NCBI GenBank assembly: GCA_963989385.1
Contig: OZ022511.1
Span: forward strand, 26,406,503 to 26,470,502
Length of the DNA stretch: 64,000 nt
Direction of reading: 5' to 3'
Origin: Ctena decussata
Taxonomy: Eukaryota > Mollusca > Bivalvia > Lucinida > Lucinidae
Notes under the pieces: generated by a model
Databases searched by the model: none
What the model was told of the DNA's origin: nothing
What the model saw: the letters and a program-made list of their open reading frames with translations, nothing else
Shown: one piece after another, positions 26,481 to 39,654 of the stretch
Layout of the letters: the number at the start of each line of letters is the position of its first letter
How positions within the stretch are numbered: position 1 is the first letter of the stretch
Program-made: the position numbers and the translations under genes

Positions 26481-27613
26481 CGTTCTTGCACTTAGCAACA
26501 TCAAAATTGGCCATTCAAAACATGAGACGTCATTAATTTTCTCATCTATATCGAGGTCTTTTTGTGTCAAAATCGAAATTATATTCTGTAAGGATTAATT
26601 GCTCGTGACGTACGTTTTCTATCTCAAACCGTGACGGTCGCAGTTGATGCAAAATAGACGCTCCCTCATAGTGCTTTGCATTATGTAAAAGATGTGGTAT
26701 GTTTTTAAACTGTCAACGATTATACCCTATGACTAACTAACGGCTTCGTTTGAAATATGTACTGGCTGCCGAAAGATTTTCTTGAGCTCTAGAAATGCAA
26801 ACCCTGGTAACCTGTAATAGGATTTTGAATAAAAGATTTAAACTTTTTTCAATCGAAATATGGCCGCATTCTCAATTCACAGGTTTCCGTTTTCAAATAC
26901 ACACATTATACTAGCCTTTTATTGTTTGATGCGAGTACAGTATTTGGAACTCTATAGTTTCACCAAAGTGTTGAAGTCATGAAATCATTTCGATTAATAT
27001 GATTTTGTTTGTATAATCTGACTGTTTGCTATTTTTTTAATATATAGTAAAACATTTATTTTGACCTTAGCGGTGTCTTATTTATTACATTATACATTTA
27101 CCATTTACCGCCTGTTCTAAGAAGATGGATTCTATGCATGACTATCTGGCGTTTCGCCGCTTGGTTTTTGTTTTTACATTAGATTCTGTCTGTGCCTTTG
27201 GTTTGATAGCCCCATTATCTCGTTTATGAAGAGGAAACTGATTGTTTTGCTTTTTGCTATTTTATTGCGTATATTCTTATTCTGAAACGTTATGACTGTT
27301 TACTGGCATCGCGTCCATATGCTACTGATAGTCTGAAAAGTATAACTTGAAGTTTCTGGGTACTTCATTATTACAATAGCTGTTACTTCTCCTTATTTAC
27401 TAATAATTTTGACATGGCTAAAATTCGTTAAAATTGAGATAGGTATATCGCTTGTGCCTATGAAGACGAGTTCGCTCATTTCAGATTTGAAATGCTTTCT
27501 TTCATTCCTAAAAATCACCCATCTTAACTTATATCACATAATATTCCACTGCTTTAGGTAACACCATTTCCGTTTTTAAACAAGCACATCAGTACCTGCT
27601 ATGGACAAATTAC

Positions 27614-27841
27614 CTGCACATTTTAACTGCATGTAGGTAAAGTCATTCCCGCCATACTCCCAAGTGTTACAGGTATGGAGCTCACATGTGTGAGTGTTAG
27701 AATAAGTGGCACCTCTACAGAAAGTTGTATCTAAACATAAAGACAGACATTTGTCGACTGAAGAAATGCTGGTGTGGGTTGATAATTCGTTGCAAGTCCC
27801 TTTTTGCTGACTGTACTTAGCTACCTCTACTTCAAGGCAAT
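27614..27841 (-). CDS. Copy 1 exon: PAN/apple-like domain
   Basis: Internal exon of 228 bp (76 codons), acceptor TTCTCTTATAG and donor GCAG|GTAATT, phase 1 at both ends. The peptide starts DCLEVEVAKYSQQKGTC and contains 8 cysteines. The core SSVDKCLSLCLDTTFCRGA followed by YSNTHTCELHTC matches the PAN/apple signature, in which the helix carries C...C and a strand carries xTCEL. PAN/apple modules bind proteins or glycans outside the cell. The paralogous exon 59155-59382 is the same length and close to identical around the Cys framework. The next exon downstream is the Ser/Thr-rich transmembrane exon, 5.7 kb away. The upstream in-frame stretch beginning MLFVGLSVVHHR is not conserved in copy 2, so I treat it as intron and not as a signal peptide. 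Confidence 0.78.
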
Positions 27842-28386
27842 CTATAAGAGAATTAGAAGGCTTAATCTTAGTTTCAGCTCTATGATGAACGACACTCAAG
27901 CCGACAAATAGCAAACTAAGTCTTAAGAAAAGAGGTTCACTCTGTGTAAGCTTACCTTCAAAGAGGACAGTTCATGGAATACAATAATAATATTACAACA
28001 TTAATTGCCCTAGTGTTAGGATGGTTTGAATTTACAGTCTAAGTGATTTTTGTCTAGAGTATAACAATATCATGCAAAAAGCAAATAAAGTACAGGTATT
28101 TTACATTGAATATTTTGATGGAGGTACATGTAGAAGCTTTTAAAGTAGATATTGACTAACTCTCTGAATTCTGCAGCTCTTTCAGCAAACTTATAGTAAA
28201 TGGCATGTAAAAGCAATGTTCGAACATGATTTTGCGATTGGATTACCGAAGATACTTTTCGTATCGCGTAAATGTTGTTCGGTGTTTCCTAAAAAGTCGT
28301 AGCTATTTTGAAACAAACTTTTCCAAACAGTTTATATACATGTCGACACTAATATATGATAGTAACAAAATGTCGTCAAAATATAC

Positions 28387-28632
28387 CTGGCGTGCATGTT
28401 CTTCTCACTGCCGTGTAACCACCATCAATGACAACGTCTGTGCAAGTCGGGTAGAATATGCATGTGCTTGAACTCAGCTCGATGTCAACAATATTGCATG
28501 CGTAATCAGACTTTGTAAGACATACAGATCTACAGGATGAAACAGTCCCTCCATCCCCGCCACTAGATGCTGAACAATTTGCCTTACAGCTGACACATGT
28601 CTGAACAAAGGTTCTGGTTAAACACTGTCCGG
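28387..28632 (-). CDS. Copy 1 exon: 10-cysteine apple-like extracellular domain
   Basis: Internal coding exon of 246 bp (82 codons) bounded by an acceptor (TTTTTTTACCCAG) and a donor (CCAG|GTATAT). Both boundaries are phase 1, so the exon is a symmetrical, shuffle-ready module. The peptide begins GQCLTRTFVQTCVSC and ends near RRTCTPG. It holds 10 cysteines, including the CxxC 'TCVSC' and the pattern CRSVCL...ACN.VD..LSSSTC.FYPTC. That pattern resembles PAN/apple spacing but does not match it fully. It is strongly conserved with 62656-62916 in the second copy, including all 10 Cys. It lies upstream of the PAN-like exon 27614-27841 across a 545-bp intron. The role is inferred as an extracellular disulfide-bonded domain of a membrane protein. 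The ATG just upstream at 28651 lies before the acceptor and is probably intronic. The domain family name is uncertain. Confidence 0.72.
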
Positions 28633-28689
28633 CTGGGTAAAAAAATGTCATAATTAGTATCAGCTAGGCTCGTATTCAAATACAAAATT

Positions 28690-31600
28690 AGCTTGAAACA
28701 TAGCAAGATTCAAGATTGTTTTATTTAGAATCGGACTATAATATGACAACTAACATAAGAAACAAGAGCTACATCCTTGTGTATAAAGACAATAAATAAA
28801 GGTGGATGTAAGAGATAAAAAGACTTTTAATAGAATGAATAAAAAAAGCATTATCAAAGACCAGTCGCAGTTGGCTGATTATTAAAATAACGTAAACACG
28901 TTCACATGCGTATATCTACTCGTATTCAAGCCAAAAGTGTGTGCAAGAATCACGTTACTATACACAATTTGGCAGTACTTAGGATTACCAAAGAATAATT
29001 CAGCTCTCCAAATCCTTAATAAAGGCTCCTGCACAATCAAAGTTTGTACATTAAAAAACGCTGAACTAAAATGAAGATAAAATATACGAATAAATAGTTG
29101 TGAATATTACCGATGAAGTTTACATTGCCTTTTTTTCTCTATGTTACGATAAAAATAAATGTTTAACATAGAAGAAAAATGTTTAGGTACAGATGTAATT
29201 AAAGGGAGCTGATAGATTAGCAGACTGAGTACTTTTGTTTCAGTTTAAATAGCTCATCCATTGCTTTCTCGCTTCTAAACTTTGTGACAGCTACTTATAT
29301 TGCTTCCTCATGCTATTCATCATCATCATCATCAAATCCATTTTAAAGCCATGTTTTCCTACCGAGGGTTTGGCTTGTTTGACAAGTTTCTTCGAAGGCC
29401 TTCTCTCCACTCAGAACGATTCTGAGGGTCAGCAGAATCCAAACATAGCTTCTTTATGTCGTTCACAAGCACTTCATCCCATTTTTCCTTGGCCTGCCCA
29501 GTCTTTTCTATTAGAGACACTTTTCTTGAAATTTTCTTAACAAAGAGAGAGAGAGAGAGAGAGATAGAGAGAGAGAAGATAAAAAAATGAACAAATCATA
29601 CTAACTGATTTAAATGCAAATGCATCAAAAACATAATTTCTGCAGCAACTCGTTTAAAAGAGATAGTCTAAATCCTATTTTATAGTAAAGATATTACCGA
29701 CAAATGTGATGACGAAATCTGCCAAAAATAATACAGAATTTGTCATATTCCTTGATGTCCAAGCCGCCTTCAATTTTCGGATCTTTAAAAGATCTTTAAT
29801 ATGATTTAATTCAATTTTGGTTAGGACTCGTACTGAATGCAAGATCCTATTTATGACACAACGACTCTATTGACTCCAGTGTACATATGCTGCAATAACA
29901 GTTATGGAGATATGTTGAGTTATTTAAGTTTTAATAGTATCATATCTGTCTATACACCCTTATTTGAGAAATGTGAGAGATGCAAGTTTAAGACCATGTA
30001 ATTTCAGCCTAAGGTTGATTTGCACTGAAAGCGGTAAAACAATATCAATTTTATATCAATAAGTATACTGTAAACAACCCGTGCAAAAATCGCAGCATTT
30101 GGGTGAATAAAATTCTTTATGCGATTTAGAAATGACTGCAACCAGTCTACAATTTCCTGTCAATGACTGAACGAGCAGCTTTACACATAATCATTTTGAA
30201 TTTTAGATCGCAGGTGCTGATCCGCTCCTTTGTCGTATCATTCTTTCTATGGTTGAAACGTTCATCTTTCTGAATTAGAAATTGAATCCAAGCGTTTGAG
30301 ATGAGATGTTACCGAAGGGTACTAGACACATGTCAGTTAAGAGGTGGGCTTGCAGAAAGATCTAAGTATTCATTCCATTAGATCTTTCTCCATGAGATTT
30401 GATTTTATTGGAAAACTGGCACCAACTCCTAAGGAAAGAAATTGCTCTCTTTAGAGCAAATTTTCTCTCCTCAGATCCCCTGCTCCCCCCCCCCCCCCCC
30501 CCCCAAAAAAAAAAAAATAAAAAAAGAAGAGAGAGAGAGAGAGAGATCTGTCCCGTCTTTAATATTGTCTTCCTATCTCTTTCTTTTGTATACTCTTTCT
30601 TCTCTTCCTTTCACTGTGTCCTGGAGACTCGTCTTTGCTAAACGAGATGACCTTGAGATGTGGCCAAACTATTTAGTTCCCGTTCCTTAGCCGTGGTCTG
30701 GAGTTCATCATAGTCTGCAATGGCTGCTTGGATTTTTCTGTGAACATTTTCATTTGTTACGTGGTTCCTATACGAGATGTACAAAAATTCTGTTGCATCT
30801 CAACTCATAGGCCGGCGTTCTTCTCCCTAACCCTGCTGTCAAGGTCTTTAATTCATAGGCATAGAAATATAGGTCAAGTACAATGACCACAAATGATAAA
30901 AAATATGGTAAAAGAAACATATCAAGAAAATATCAGATACAGTACTGCTTCACGTCAAAGATTTGTCGGTCGAGCAACAAACTGCAATGCGTGGGATAAA
31001 TTCCCTCCGTCTCTAGACAGTATTGTGCTCAAACTACAACCTAAATACAAAGTGCTTAAGAAGTTATTACAACTTTTGCAGAAGCACATCCTTCAAAACC
31101 TGTACGTATCTTTGAGGCAACATTGTATCAAAGCAGTGTATGCTTAAACTTCAAACAAAGTCAAAATTCTTTTTGCATCAAAGACTCAAAGACGCCCATG
31201 TGTCTCAGCAATTCCGCTAAATATTTGGATACCTTAGTCACATATAAGTGTATTGTTACAGGATTTGAATATTAAAATGGAGATTCAATTCTCTGGCTAC
31301 GTATCAAGATTTTGCTGAACTCATATTAGAGCACTCCTTTAGGATCAGTTTAATTTGGTGCTCTCTGTTTCCAAAGCTCTTCTGGTGCAATAACTAGAGT
31401 TCATTGCAAAAGCAAAAGTAAGTAAGGGTTCGATAAATGACAAGTTTCTGGACCCAGTTGTTGTTTCGATATCAAATAAAACCAAACTGATCTATTCAAA
31501 AGCATCTTTAATCAAAGACACTTTTACATGTTTATTCAAAGAAAGGCGTAGTCGATAGAAGAATCTAAAAACACGAGTACATATAATAAATCAACAGCAT

Positions 31601-32757
31601 GCCCAATTATCGTCACACTTAAATTGCTTAAGTGGACGGAGCCGTTTTCACCTATCCAAACAGTTTTTTTCAGACGGCATCGAAATAAGAAAACACGTTA
31701 TCAACTTAAGGCATTCAGCATTCGACAGGAACTATTATTCTTTAACATTAAACAGGCAATGTTAATGATATATGTTAGTATTTAGACTGATCGGCTTATA
31801 TCCGTTAAAACAGAAACACTGAGTGTCACTATTCTGTCTCAGTTATTTTGAAGTGTTCGATACCTTGTCGGCAGACTATTATGCTATCCACACCTAGTAG
31901 TTAGAATCTACATGTTTGAACAATATCAGATTCAGATTGTTTGTAAATCTTTTAGCAAAACAATTCAAGGACAAATCCGACCTAAATCTGTCGTTAGATT
32001 TCGCAGCTGCCATTGCAAGCAATTACAAAGTACAAACTTCGCCTGACCTGTTAGCTTTATGAAAATGGAACCAGAATCGTTAAGGATATAGGGCTAAGAC
32101 GGTGGCCTTCATAAATAATCGCTTTTTTCCAATTGGAACAGGAAACTGACAAAAAAGATACGCTGCATTTCAATAAGTAAATTTTTTTCTTCCAATTTCA
32201 AAGACATACGCGCGGAGAGACAGACAGAGAGAGACGGGGCGGAAAGAAGAGACAGAATATAAGAGAGAGAGTTTATCTGTGATGCCGAAGTCTAGAGGCT
32301 AAAAAAAGTGCAAGCAGAATATTGCGGGCTTCGATTTCTGGGATTGATTAGGACAAGTGTTGTGCACCTCCAAAGTTCATGTATATGCATTCTACACCAA
32401 ACTTGTAGACAGTAGAAACGACAAATGAACAGGGAGAGTTTATTTAATGATAGCATGTAAAATGTTTTGGCAGGGAATTCGATTGTCAATTTCATACTCA
32501 ACACGACTTCATCCTGCGCTTATTTGAGGAGCATTTTCCATCGATGATTATAACGAAAGACGATATCTGGGATGCATTTTGCCACTCAGCCTGAAATCCT
32601 CGTTTTCCATTTATTGTTGATCCCCGGGCCAGATCTGCACCATTTTTTTCTTCATGCATACCGGCTACATCCTCAATACTAATGCAGATGCAATCGTAAG
32701 TTCATAATATTTTGATGGCATCAACAGTGGGAGTAAATAATCTAAAAATAATTAAGA
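28690..32757. other. Spacer between the two duplicated segments
   Basis: No duplicate elsewhere in the window. Apart from the LINE remnant (29359-29550) it holds a GA microsatellite (29546-29577), a compound C/A/GA tract (about 30485-30546), and purine-rich sequence at 32215-32270. A small open frame at 30893-31147 (plus) has no recognisable product. No exon supported. Confidence 0.6.
29359..29550 (-). pseudogene. Truncated LINE 3' end (reverse-transcriptase C-terminal tail)
   Basis: One minus-strand frame reads KKISRKVSLIEKTGQAKEK, then WDEVLVNDIKKLCL, DSADPQNRSEWREGLRR and a TAG stop. The W-(D/x)-x-V-(x)-D-(L/I)-K...L-x-L...A-x-(D/N)R..WR series is the familiar C-terminal tail of metazoan endonuclease-reverse transcriptase LINE ORFs. 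After the stop comes a short 3' end with a TGATGATGATGA microsatellite (about 29323-29338), the usual tail of such elements. The 5' side breaks off at a GA microsatellite, so it is a dead-on-arrival 5' truncation. Clade not assigned. Confidence 0.62.
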
Positions 32758-32857
32758 AACAAATAAAAACTAACAAAATCAGAGCAATCAATTCTCACCG
32801 AACCTGGACTAGAAAGTTGACGCGACACCAGAAATGTCTAGGCGAACCAACAATGGA

Positions 32858-34510
32858 CAAACTAAAATTGTCAGAGGATCTGACTATACCCCGCTGTACT
32901 GCTTTAGTAACACCCTGTCATTGTGAAAAAGAGACAAAAATATCAAATCCACCTAGCCAAGCCAATAGACAGTTACTAAGTTCCTGAGAAAATGAGTAAA
33001 AGGACAAATAAGAGCCAGGATCCTCATTCTCAATCATTATACACTGCACCAACTCAGTATTTATATGTCTACCACGTTTGAATAATTTTTTCTTGTCTAT
33101 ACCGTTTTTCTTGTCAATAATGATATGCCTTGCCTAAATAGATCATGAGAAAACTTTGATACAAATTTACTAGAAAATACAGAAAGAACAGATAAATAAA
33201 AGGATAAACAGTGGGCGAATAAGAGTAATGCGCCTGAGTCTCAACCCATGATACAACAATTTATTTTCCATATGTATACCAAGTGTAAAGATTAAAGCAT
33301 GCATAGTTCCTGAGAAACTGACAAAAGTTTACGCAGAAACACAGAAAAAATGGACAGATAAAGGGAAGAATAAAAGGCAATAAGCCTGATTTAAAATCCC
33401 ACAATACCACAATTTTCTGTCCAAGTGTCTTCTAAGTTTGAAGGTTCTAGCGTCAAAAGTTTCTGACTCAAACTTTCAATGTAAACATGCAAAATAGGGA
33501 ATGAAAGAAAATGGATAAAAATAGAAGAATAAAACCAATGAGCCTGAGTCTCAATCCCATGATACAATCACTTATTCTTCATGTGTGTACCAAGCTTCAA
33601 GATAATAGCTTACTTTCTTGTGAAAACGGAGACACAAAGTTACCTTAGAAAGACAGAAAAAAGATAAATAAAGGGAAGAATACGAGCAATAAGCCAGATT
33701 CTCAATCCCACAATACAACAACTCACTTTCCATATGTTTACCAAGTTCTAAGATTCTAGCTTCAATAGTATCTGAGAAAACAATGACAAAATTTTCAATG
33801 TCGACAAAAGAGGAAAAGACAGAAAAATGAATTATCAATAGAAGAATACAAGCAATGAGCCTGAGTGTCAATCCCACGATACAAGAACTAACTCTCCATA
33901 TATGGATCAAGTTTCAAGATTCTAGCTTAGAAAATTCCTTAGAAAACTGTGACTTAAATTTACCTTGAATAGACTTTAGAAAAGTGGACAAATAAAGAGA
34001 GGAATAAACGCAATGAGTCAGATTTTTTTTCCTACGATGCAACAACTCATTATCCATATGTATACTATGTTTCAAAATTCCAGCTTTATTAGTTCCTAAG
34101 AAAACTCCGACACAAATGTTCAATGTCAACATGTAAAATAAGGAAAGAGAGAAAAGGATAAAAAACAGAAAAATAAAAAACAATTAGCCCGAGTTTCAAT
34201 CCTAAAATACAATCAGTCATTCTCCATGTGTATACCAAATTTGAAGATCTCAGCTCGCACAGTTCCTGAGAAAACTGTGACTCAAATTTACATTAAAAAG
34301 ACAGAAAATGGATGGATAAAGGGAAAAACCAAAGAGCCTGATTTTTCCAACCCACAATACAACAAGTCATTGTCCATATGTTTACCAAATTTCAAGATCC
34401 TAGCCTCAATAGTTCCTGAGAAAACTGAGTGTGGCACAAAACGTGTTTCGGAGTTACGGAATTACGGACAGACCAAATACAGTAAAGCCCCTTTTTCAAA
34501 GCGGGGCTAT
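32858..34510. mobile_element. Tandem-unit element, family 1 (9 units)
   Basis: Inserted relative to copy 1 near position 110. The start resembles the element at 41288 (ACTAAAATTGTCAGAGGATC, TATACCCCGCTGTA) and the end is TTTTTCAAAGCGGGGCTATA. The interior is about nine units of 150-170 bp (anchors CAATCCCAYRATAC near 33240, 33395, 33551, 33702, 33867, 34195, 34346). No protein seen. The architecture of unique ends around ~150-bp core repeats resembles bivalve Pearl elements, which are thought to be non-autonomous Helitron relatives. Confidence 0.7.
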
Positions 34511-37500
34511 AACTATTGGTTTCCTTTTATCTTTCTTACTTGGGGTCTGATTTGGTATGGACACGTTTTTATCAGCGCTCAAGTTAGTTCCATTATGTAT
34601 TGTGTTTGTGATTTTATATGGGGACTTGCTAATGGCTGTGAGAATCCACGCGTATCAAGCCCTGACATAAGTCTGAAGCTGAATAAGAGTGCATAATGTG
34701 GTTGCAGCGATGTTACACCGGTTCAAACAACAAGCTGTCATGCTTCCAACATGTATTCTTGTTTACTTGGTACTGCACACGTGTAAATTGTTTTCGTGTC
34801 GAGTTGTTTCACATTGGTTGGTGTTTTGAGACCACTGTGCATCATGTCTGCTTTGTATTAATGAGTTTAAAATGAAGCCAGTTTATTCAGTAAACGGATA
34901 CGCACGCACGCATAAAAACACACACACTTACATACAATACTATAATGTATAGTCCCATTGTATCCTTATATATTCATGCACGGGTTATTCGTAATGATCT
35001 TAGATAGAGTTTATCGTGATTATCAAAATATCTGCCAGAATACGTAGCCTAATAATTAAGATTTGCATACGGGTGTCTAAATTACTGGACTGTGTAGTCT
35101 ATCAGCTATTTAGATTTATGAAATTAAGATTGATTCTACTTGTCACACTGGTGGTGGTCTTCTTTGTGATGTTCAGGCTAGCCCGTTGCCCATCTACATG
35201 AGAAATGGCTATTCATATGGCTGCCGGTGGTGTTGTCTTTGGTGGTGACTAATATTGTGTTGTCTCTTTCCCACATGGTGTCTTTGGTTGGATCTGGAAT
35301 TTTATTATATACCTATCAATGATTCAACCTTTGAACTGCATGTTTTCTGACCATCTGATACAGAAAGCCGTATCAAACTGACGTTTTCTGAATCCGTATC
35401 ACTATCCCTTTAATGCCCCAGTCACACACAGACACTGCGGACAGGGCGGATAGTTGCGGATAAAATCTTCAGTTTATCCGCAGAATTTGTGGGCGTGGCC
35501 TATTTTTATTTAATGAATTTACGGATATAGTTACCAATAGATGCGAATAGATACTGATAGGTTCCAACTACTAATCTTCCATTACCTGCTGTAACCTTTA
35601 GATGCGGATAAATACCTTCAGATACGGATTGTTGCGCATGCCTAGCGGAGAGAAGGATAGAAAAGATTAACTGCGACGCCCACATCTGTGTCTACAACTT
35701 GTATGCTCCAGTCACACACACACATACGGATTCTGTGGATACTACGAATGGCCCGTCCGTATCTGTCCGTTTTATCCGTAATGGATCCGTACCCGGTCCG
35801 CACAGTCCGTAACTGTCCGTATCATATCCGCAGGGTCCGCAGGATCCGCGTCGAAATTTTGAAAAGTTTCAAAATTCGGCCGCGGAGGAGTTAACCGTTA
35901 TATTGCGTTACTAAACGCATATATCCGTATCTATGCGTATCTAATCCGTGTCACATACGTATCTATTTCGTATCTTATCCGTAACTGAACCTATCATTCC
36001 GCAGTCCCACTCCAAGTTGAGGACTGATACGGTTCCATACGGATCGTTACCTTTACTTACGGAAGTTACGGGTCTCGTTCGGCGTACTGTAACGGACTGT
36101 TTCCTACAGAAACGTTTCAATACAAAAAGCTTGTGTTCCAATAGTGACAGATACCTACAGCATGGTTTGGAGAGGCGGCTGTCCGGCAACAAAATCAGCA
36201 GCGCGGCGAAAAACAGAGACTGTATCTCAAGCAACTAGGACAGAGAGGCCGGGGTCGGTGCCATGGCAGTTATGGTGCGATGTTATGTTTTTTATTAGTA
36301 ACAGTGAGGTCATCTTTTCATGAACTTGCCAATGACAAAAGTAGGACCATCATTTCATAAACTTATTCATTAACTTTTATTCATGCCAATTAGTTGTCCA
36401 ATATAGGAGAAAGAAATTCTTTTATTAGCTCCAATTAGTTGTCCAATATAGGACAAAGTTTACTGATTACATGAAGCAATAAATATCTACTGATAAGGCT
36501 TGAGTAGCCGAAACTTCGAAGATAACCCATGTTCCTACTTTCGAATGTGTTCTGTGCTCTTGAATAAACTCTTTTAGATTTCTATTTTACTTCAGTGCAA
36601 CTGGTGTCGTGCCGTGCGGCGACCGTAAAACGTCTCCCCGTACGTCATCCATAGTGCAGATATATAATATTTTTTCCTTTGAGGTCGAGAAAATATTCTG
36701 AGCATTCAGAAATTTTTGATAAGTTTAGATTTATAGTCTAGATTTTTTTCTTTTTTTATTCCTTTAGACCTTTTATGGTACTAATCAGTCTTTGAATTTA
36801 CTGCCTAATCAAAATTAAGAAATTACATTATGCTTTCTCTGGTTTTCGTAACCAAATCATATCAGGGTCACTGATGCGGTTTGAGTAGCCGAATTCTTCA
36901 AGTCTGGTCCATGTTCCTTCCTTTGAATGTGCGCAGTGTTCTTTCAGGATTAGAATAGTATCTACTTTATCAACTGCCGACTGAATATCTATGTCAACCA
37001 AGCAGTAAATGGGTACCTTTTGCAAATCAGGCAAGGACAAGGCAGCGAAAGGAGAGAGATGGGCTTCGCCTTTCATATGCTATGCCAAAGATACATTTAC
37101 CATAACCAGCTACTCCCAACCCCCTCCTCCTCCAAGCCACAGCCCTACGGCCACTAGGCTAAAGGAAACTGTTACCTTTATCCAAATTACAGGTTGGATC
37201 CAAGTATACACATCTAAATAAAATCTAATCCTTCATGAGCACAGAACACTAAACACATTCGAGAGAAGGAGCATGGGCCATATTTCGAGGTTCCGAATAC
37301 TAGAGCCTCATCAATGACCCTCACATGACCACAACTTCCAAGACTAAAGGTAAAGATCCGCATGAAACCGTATTAGTCTTCAACTTGGGACTGCGGAATG
37401 GTGGGTTAAGTGACGGATAAGATACGGAATAGATATGGATGAGACATGGATTAGATACGGATAGATGCGGATAAATGCGTTCAGTTACGGACCATTACGG

Positions 37501-39330
37501 TCTCCCCGTACATCATCCATAGTGCAGATTATATTTTATTTTCGTCCTTTGAGATCAGAGGATATATCCTGAGAAATCTGAAATTTTAGATGGGTCTATA
37601 CTCATATTCTTAGCCATCGTTTTATATATTATTTGGACCCTTTTTGATACTAATCAGTCTTTGAATCGACTGTCCAAATTAAGATTTAGAAATTACAGTA
37701 TGCTCTTCTCTGGTTTTGTCACCAGATATTGTCAGGGTCACTGAAGAAGCTTTATTAGCCGAAACTACGTAGTCGGGCCCATGCTCCTTCTCCTGAATGT
37801 ATTCTCTGCTCTTGAAGGAACTCTTTCAGATTTTAATTTTACCTCACTGCAGCTGGTGTTGTGCCGTGTGGAGGCCGTAAAAAGTCTCCCCGTACATCAA
37901 CCATAGTGCAGATTATATTTTATTTTCGTCCTTTGAGATCAGAGGATATATCCTGAGAAATCTGAAATTTTAGATGGGTCTATACTCATATTCTTAGCCA
38001 TCGTTTTATATATTATTTGGACCCTTTTTGATACTAATCAGTCTTTGAATCGACTGTCCAATTAAGGTTTAGAAATTACAGTATGCTCTTCTCTGGTTTC
38101 GTCACCAGATATTGTCAGGGTCACTGAAGAGGCTTTATTAGCCGAAACTACGTAGTCTGGCCCATGCTCCTTCTCCTGAATGTATTCTCTGCTCTTGAAG
38201 GAACTCTTTCAGATTTTAATTTTACCTCACTGCAGCTGGTGTTGTGCCGTGTGGAGGCCGTAAAAAGTCTCCCCGTACATCATCCATAGTGCAGATTATA
38301 TTTTATTTTCGTCCTTTGAGATCAGAGGATATATCCTGAGAAATCTGAAATTTTAGATGGGTCTATACTCATATTCTTAGCCATCGTTTTATATATTATT
38401 TGGACCCTTTTTGATACTAATCAGACTTTGAATCGACTGTCCAATTAAGATTTAGAAATAAGGACCTCTGACAGTTGTAATGTAAATTTGCCTATAAAAA
38501 TGGGGAAAAATGAACTTTCTCTATACTACAAAATTTTTATTGAAATGTGTTGCTCTGAACTCCCTAACATTGGCACAAAAATAATTTTTCAAATATATCA
38601 CACGTAGACATAGATTTTTGGTGTAAAAAGCAAGTTTTTACCATTGAATGTATGGAAAATAGTAAGAGTTTTATAGAGATGCTTTCCCCCCGTGCCTCAG
38701 CAAGCCACTTTGCATGCATATGTGTACTGTCAATATACACATTATATATGAGTGGCGAGCTGAGGCACGGGGGGGGGGGGAAGATAGTCTACAGCTGAAA
38801 AACTGAAAAGTGGGTGGGGTAATTAGACCCTCTGTGTCTAAAAATAAGGCTATCATACTTTTTATTTACATATAACTGCATACTATGAGCAGCTATAGTG
38901 GTTTACTTCATTTTAAGCATATTTAACAAATAAGATTCATTAAATAAGAAAACGCGAAAAATATATGTATTTAGTGTGACTGAAAATTTCACTTACCCCT
39001 CTTGCGAGAACCAGTGAGAGCTAGTATGCAGATGTAATAATTGTTCAAAAGCAATACCAAAACCTCTTTATAATGAATAAGTCTACCCGTAAATGCTAAA
39101 ATTTTTATTTTTGGCTTCCCAAGAAAGCGGCAGTAATTTGTCGAAAAATAGGCAAATTTGCATGGAAACTGTCAGAGGTCCTTACAGTATGCTCTTCTCT
39201 GGTTTCGTCACCAGATATTGTCAGGGTCACTGAAGAGGCTTTATTAGCCGAAACTACGTAGTCTGGCCCATGCTCCTTCTCCTGAATGTATTCTCTGCTC
39301 TTGAAGGAACTCTTTCAGATTTTAATTTTA
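37501..39330. repeat. Tandem array of a ~385-bp dispersed repeat
   Basis: Units start at GTCTCCCCGTACATCA near 37500, 37887 and 38270. They are almost identical over hundreds of bases, so the amplification is recent. The third unit is split by 38461-39182 and resumes to about 39330. Diverged fragments occur at about 16950-17150, 36490-36670, 36840-36960, 37200-37320, 51790-51960, 61030-61100 and 62240-62340. Confidence 0.75.
38461..39182. mobile_element. 722-bp TIR element, TA duplication
   Basis: The ends AGGACCTCTGACAGTT and AACTGTCAGAGGTCCT are inverted repeats. TA flanks lie at 38459-38460 and 39183-39184. The intact target (GAAATTACAGTATG) is visible in the neighbouring tandem units. 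An internal hairpin (CCCCCGTGCCTCAGC / GCTGAGGCACGGGGG) lies at about 38687-38780. Non-autonomous. Confidence 0.85.
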
Positions 39331-39654
39331 CTAATCCGCGCCCGAATTTTGAACCTTTTCAAAATATCGACGCGAACCCTGCGGACCCTGCGGATCTGAT
39401 ACGGACAGTTACGGACACTGCGGATGCGATATGGATCCATTACGGATTAAATGGGTAGATACGAATAGATACGGACGGGCCTTCCGTAGCATCCGTAGCA
39501 TCCGCAGAATCCGTATATGTGTGTGTGACTGGGATATAAACGAGGCTACGTCTGAGTTCCAGCTTCAGGCGCGTCACTTTTAAAACCTGCATTGTGGAAA
39601 CGAGAACCAGGTAAACGGTAATTGTGGCGGAGCGCCAAGCAAACACATCAAAAG

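Larger units (their letters stand above)
20525..28690 (+). repeat. Segmental duplication block C, copy 1 (gene-bearing)
   Basis: The block holds the three minus-strand exons and their introns. It aligns with 52955-63030. Introns (21878-27613 and 27842-28386) are AT-rich with no further exon recognised. About 25.24-26.77 kb is absent from copy 2 and holds a small tandem repeat plus a SINE. Confidence 0.8.
35706..39536. mobile_element. Foldback element with CCAGTCACACACA termini and ATCCGTA words
   Basis: The left arm (35706 to about 36090) and the right arm (about 37350-37500 plus 39340-39536) are inverted copies rich in ATCCGTA/TACGGAT words. The right arm is split by the 1.83-kb tandem block. 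A second CCAGTCACACACAG start at about 35419 suggests an adjacent or older copy of the same end. No transposase frame. Confidence 0.65.
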
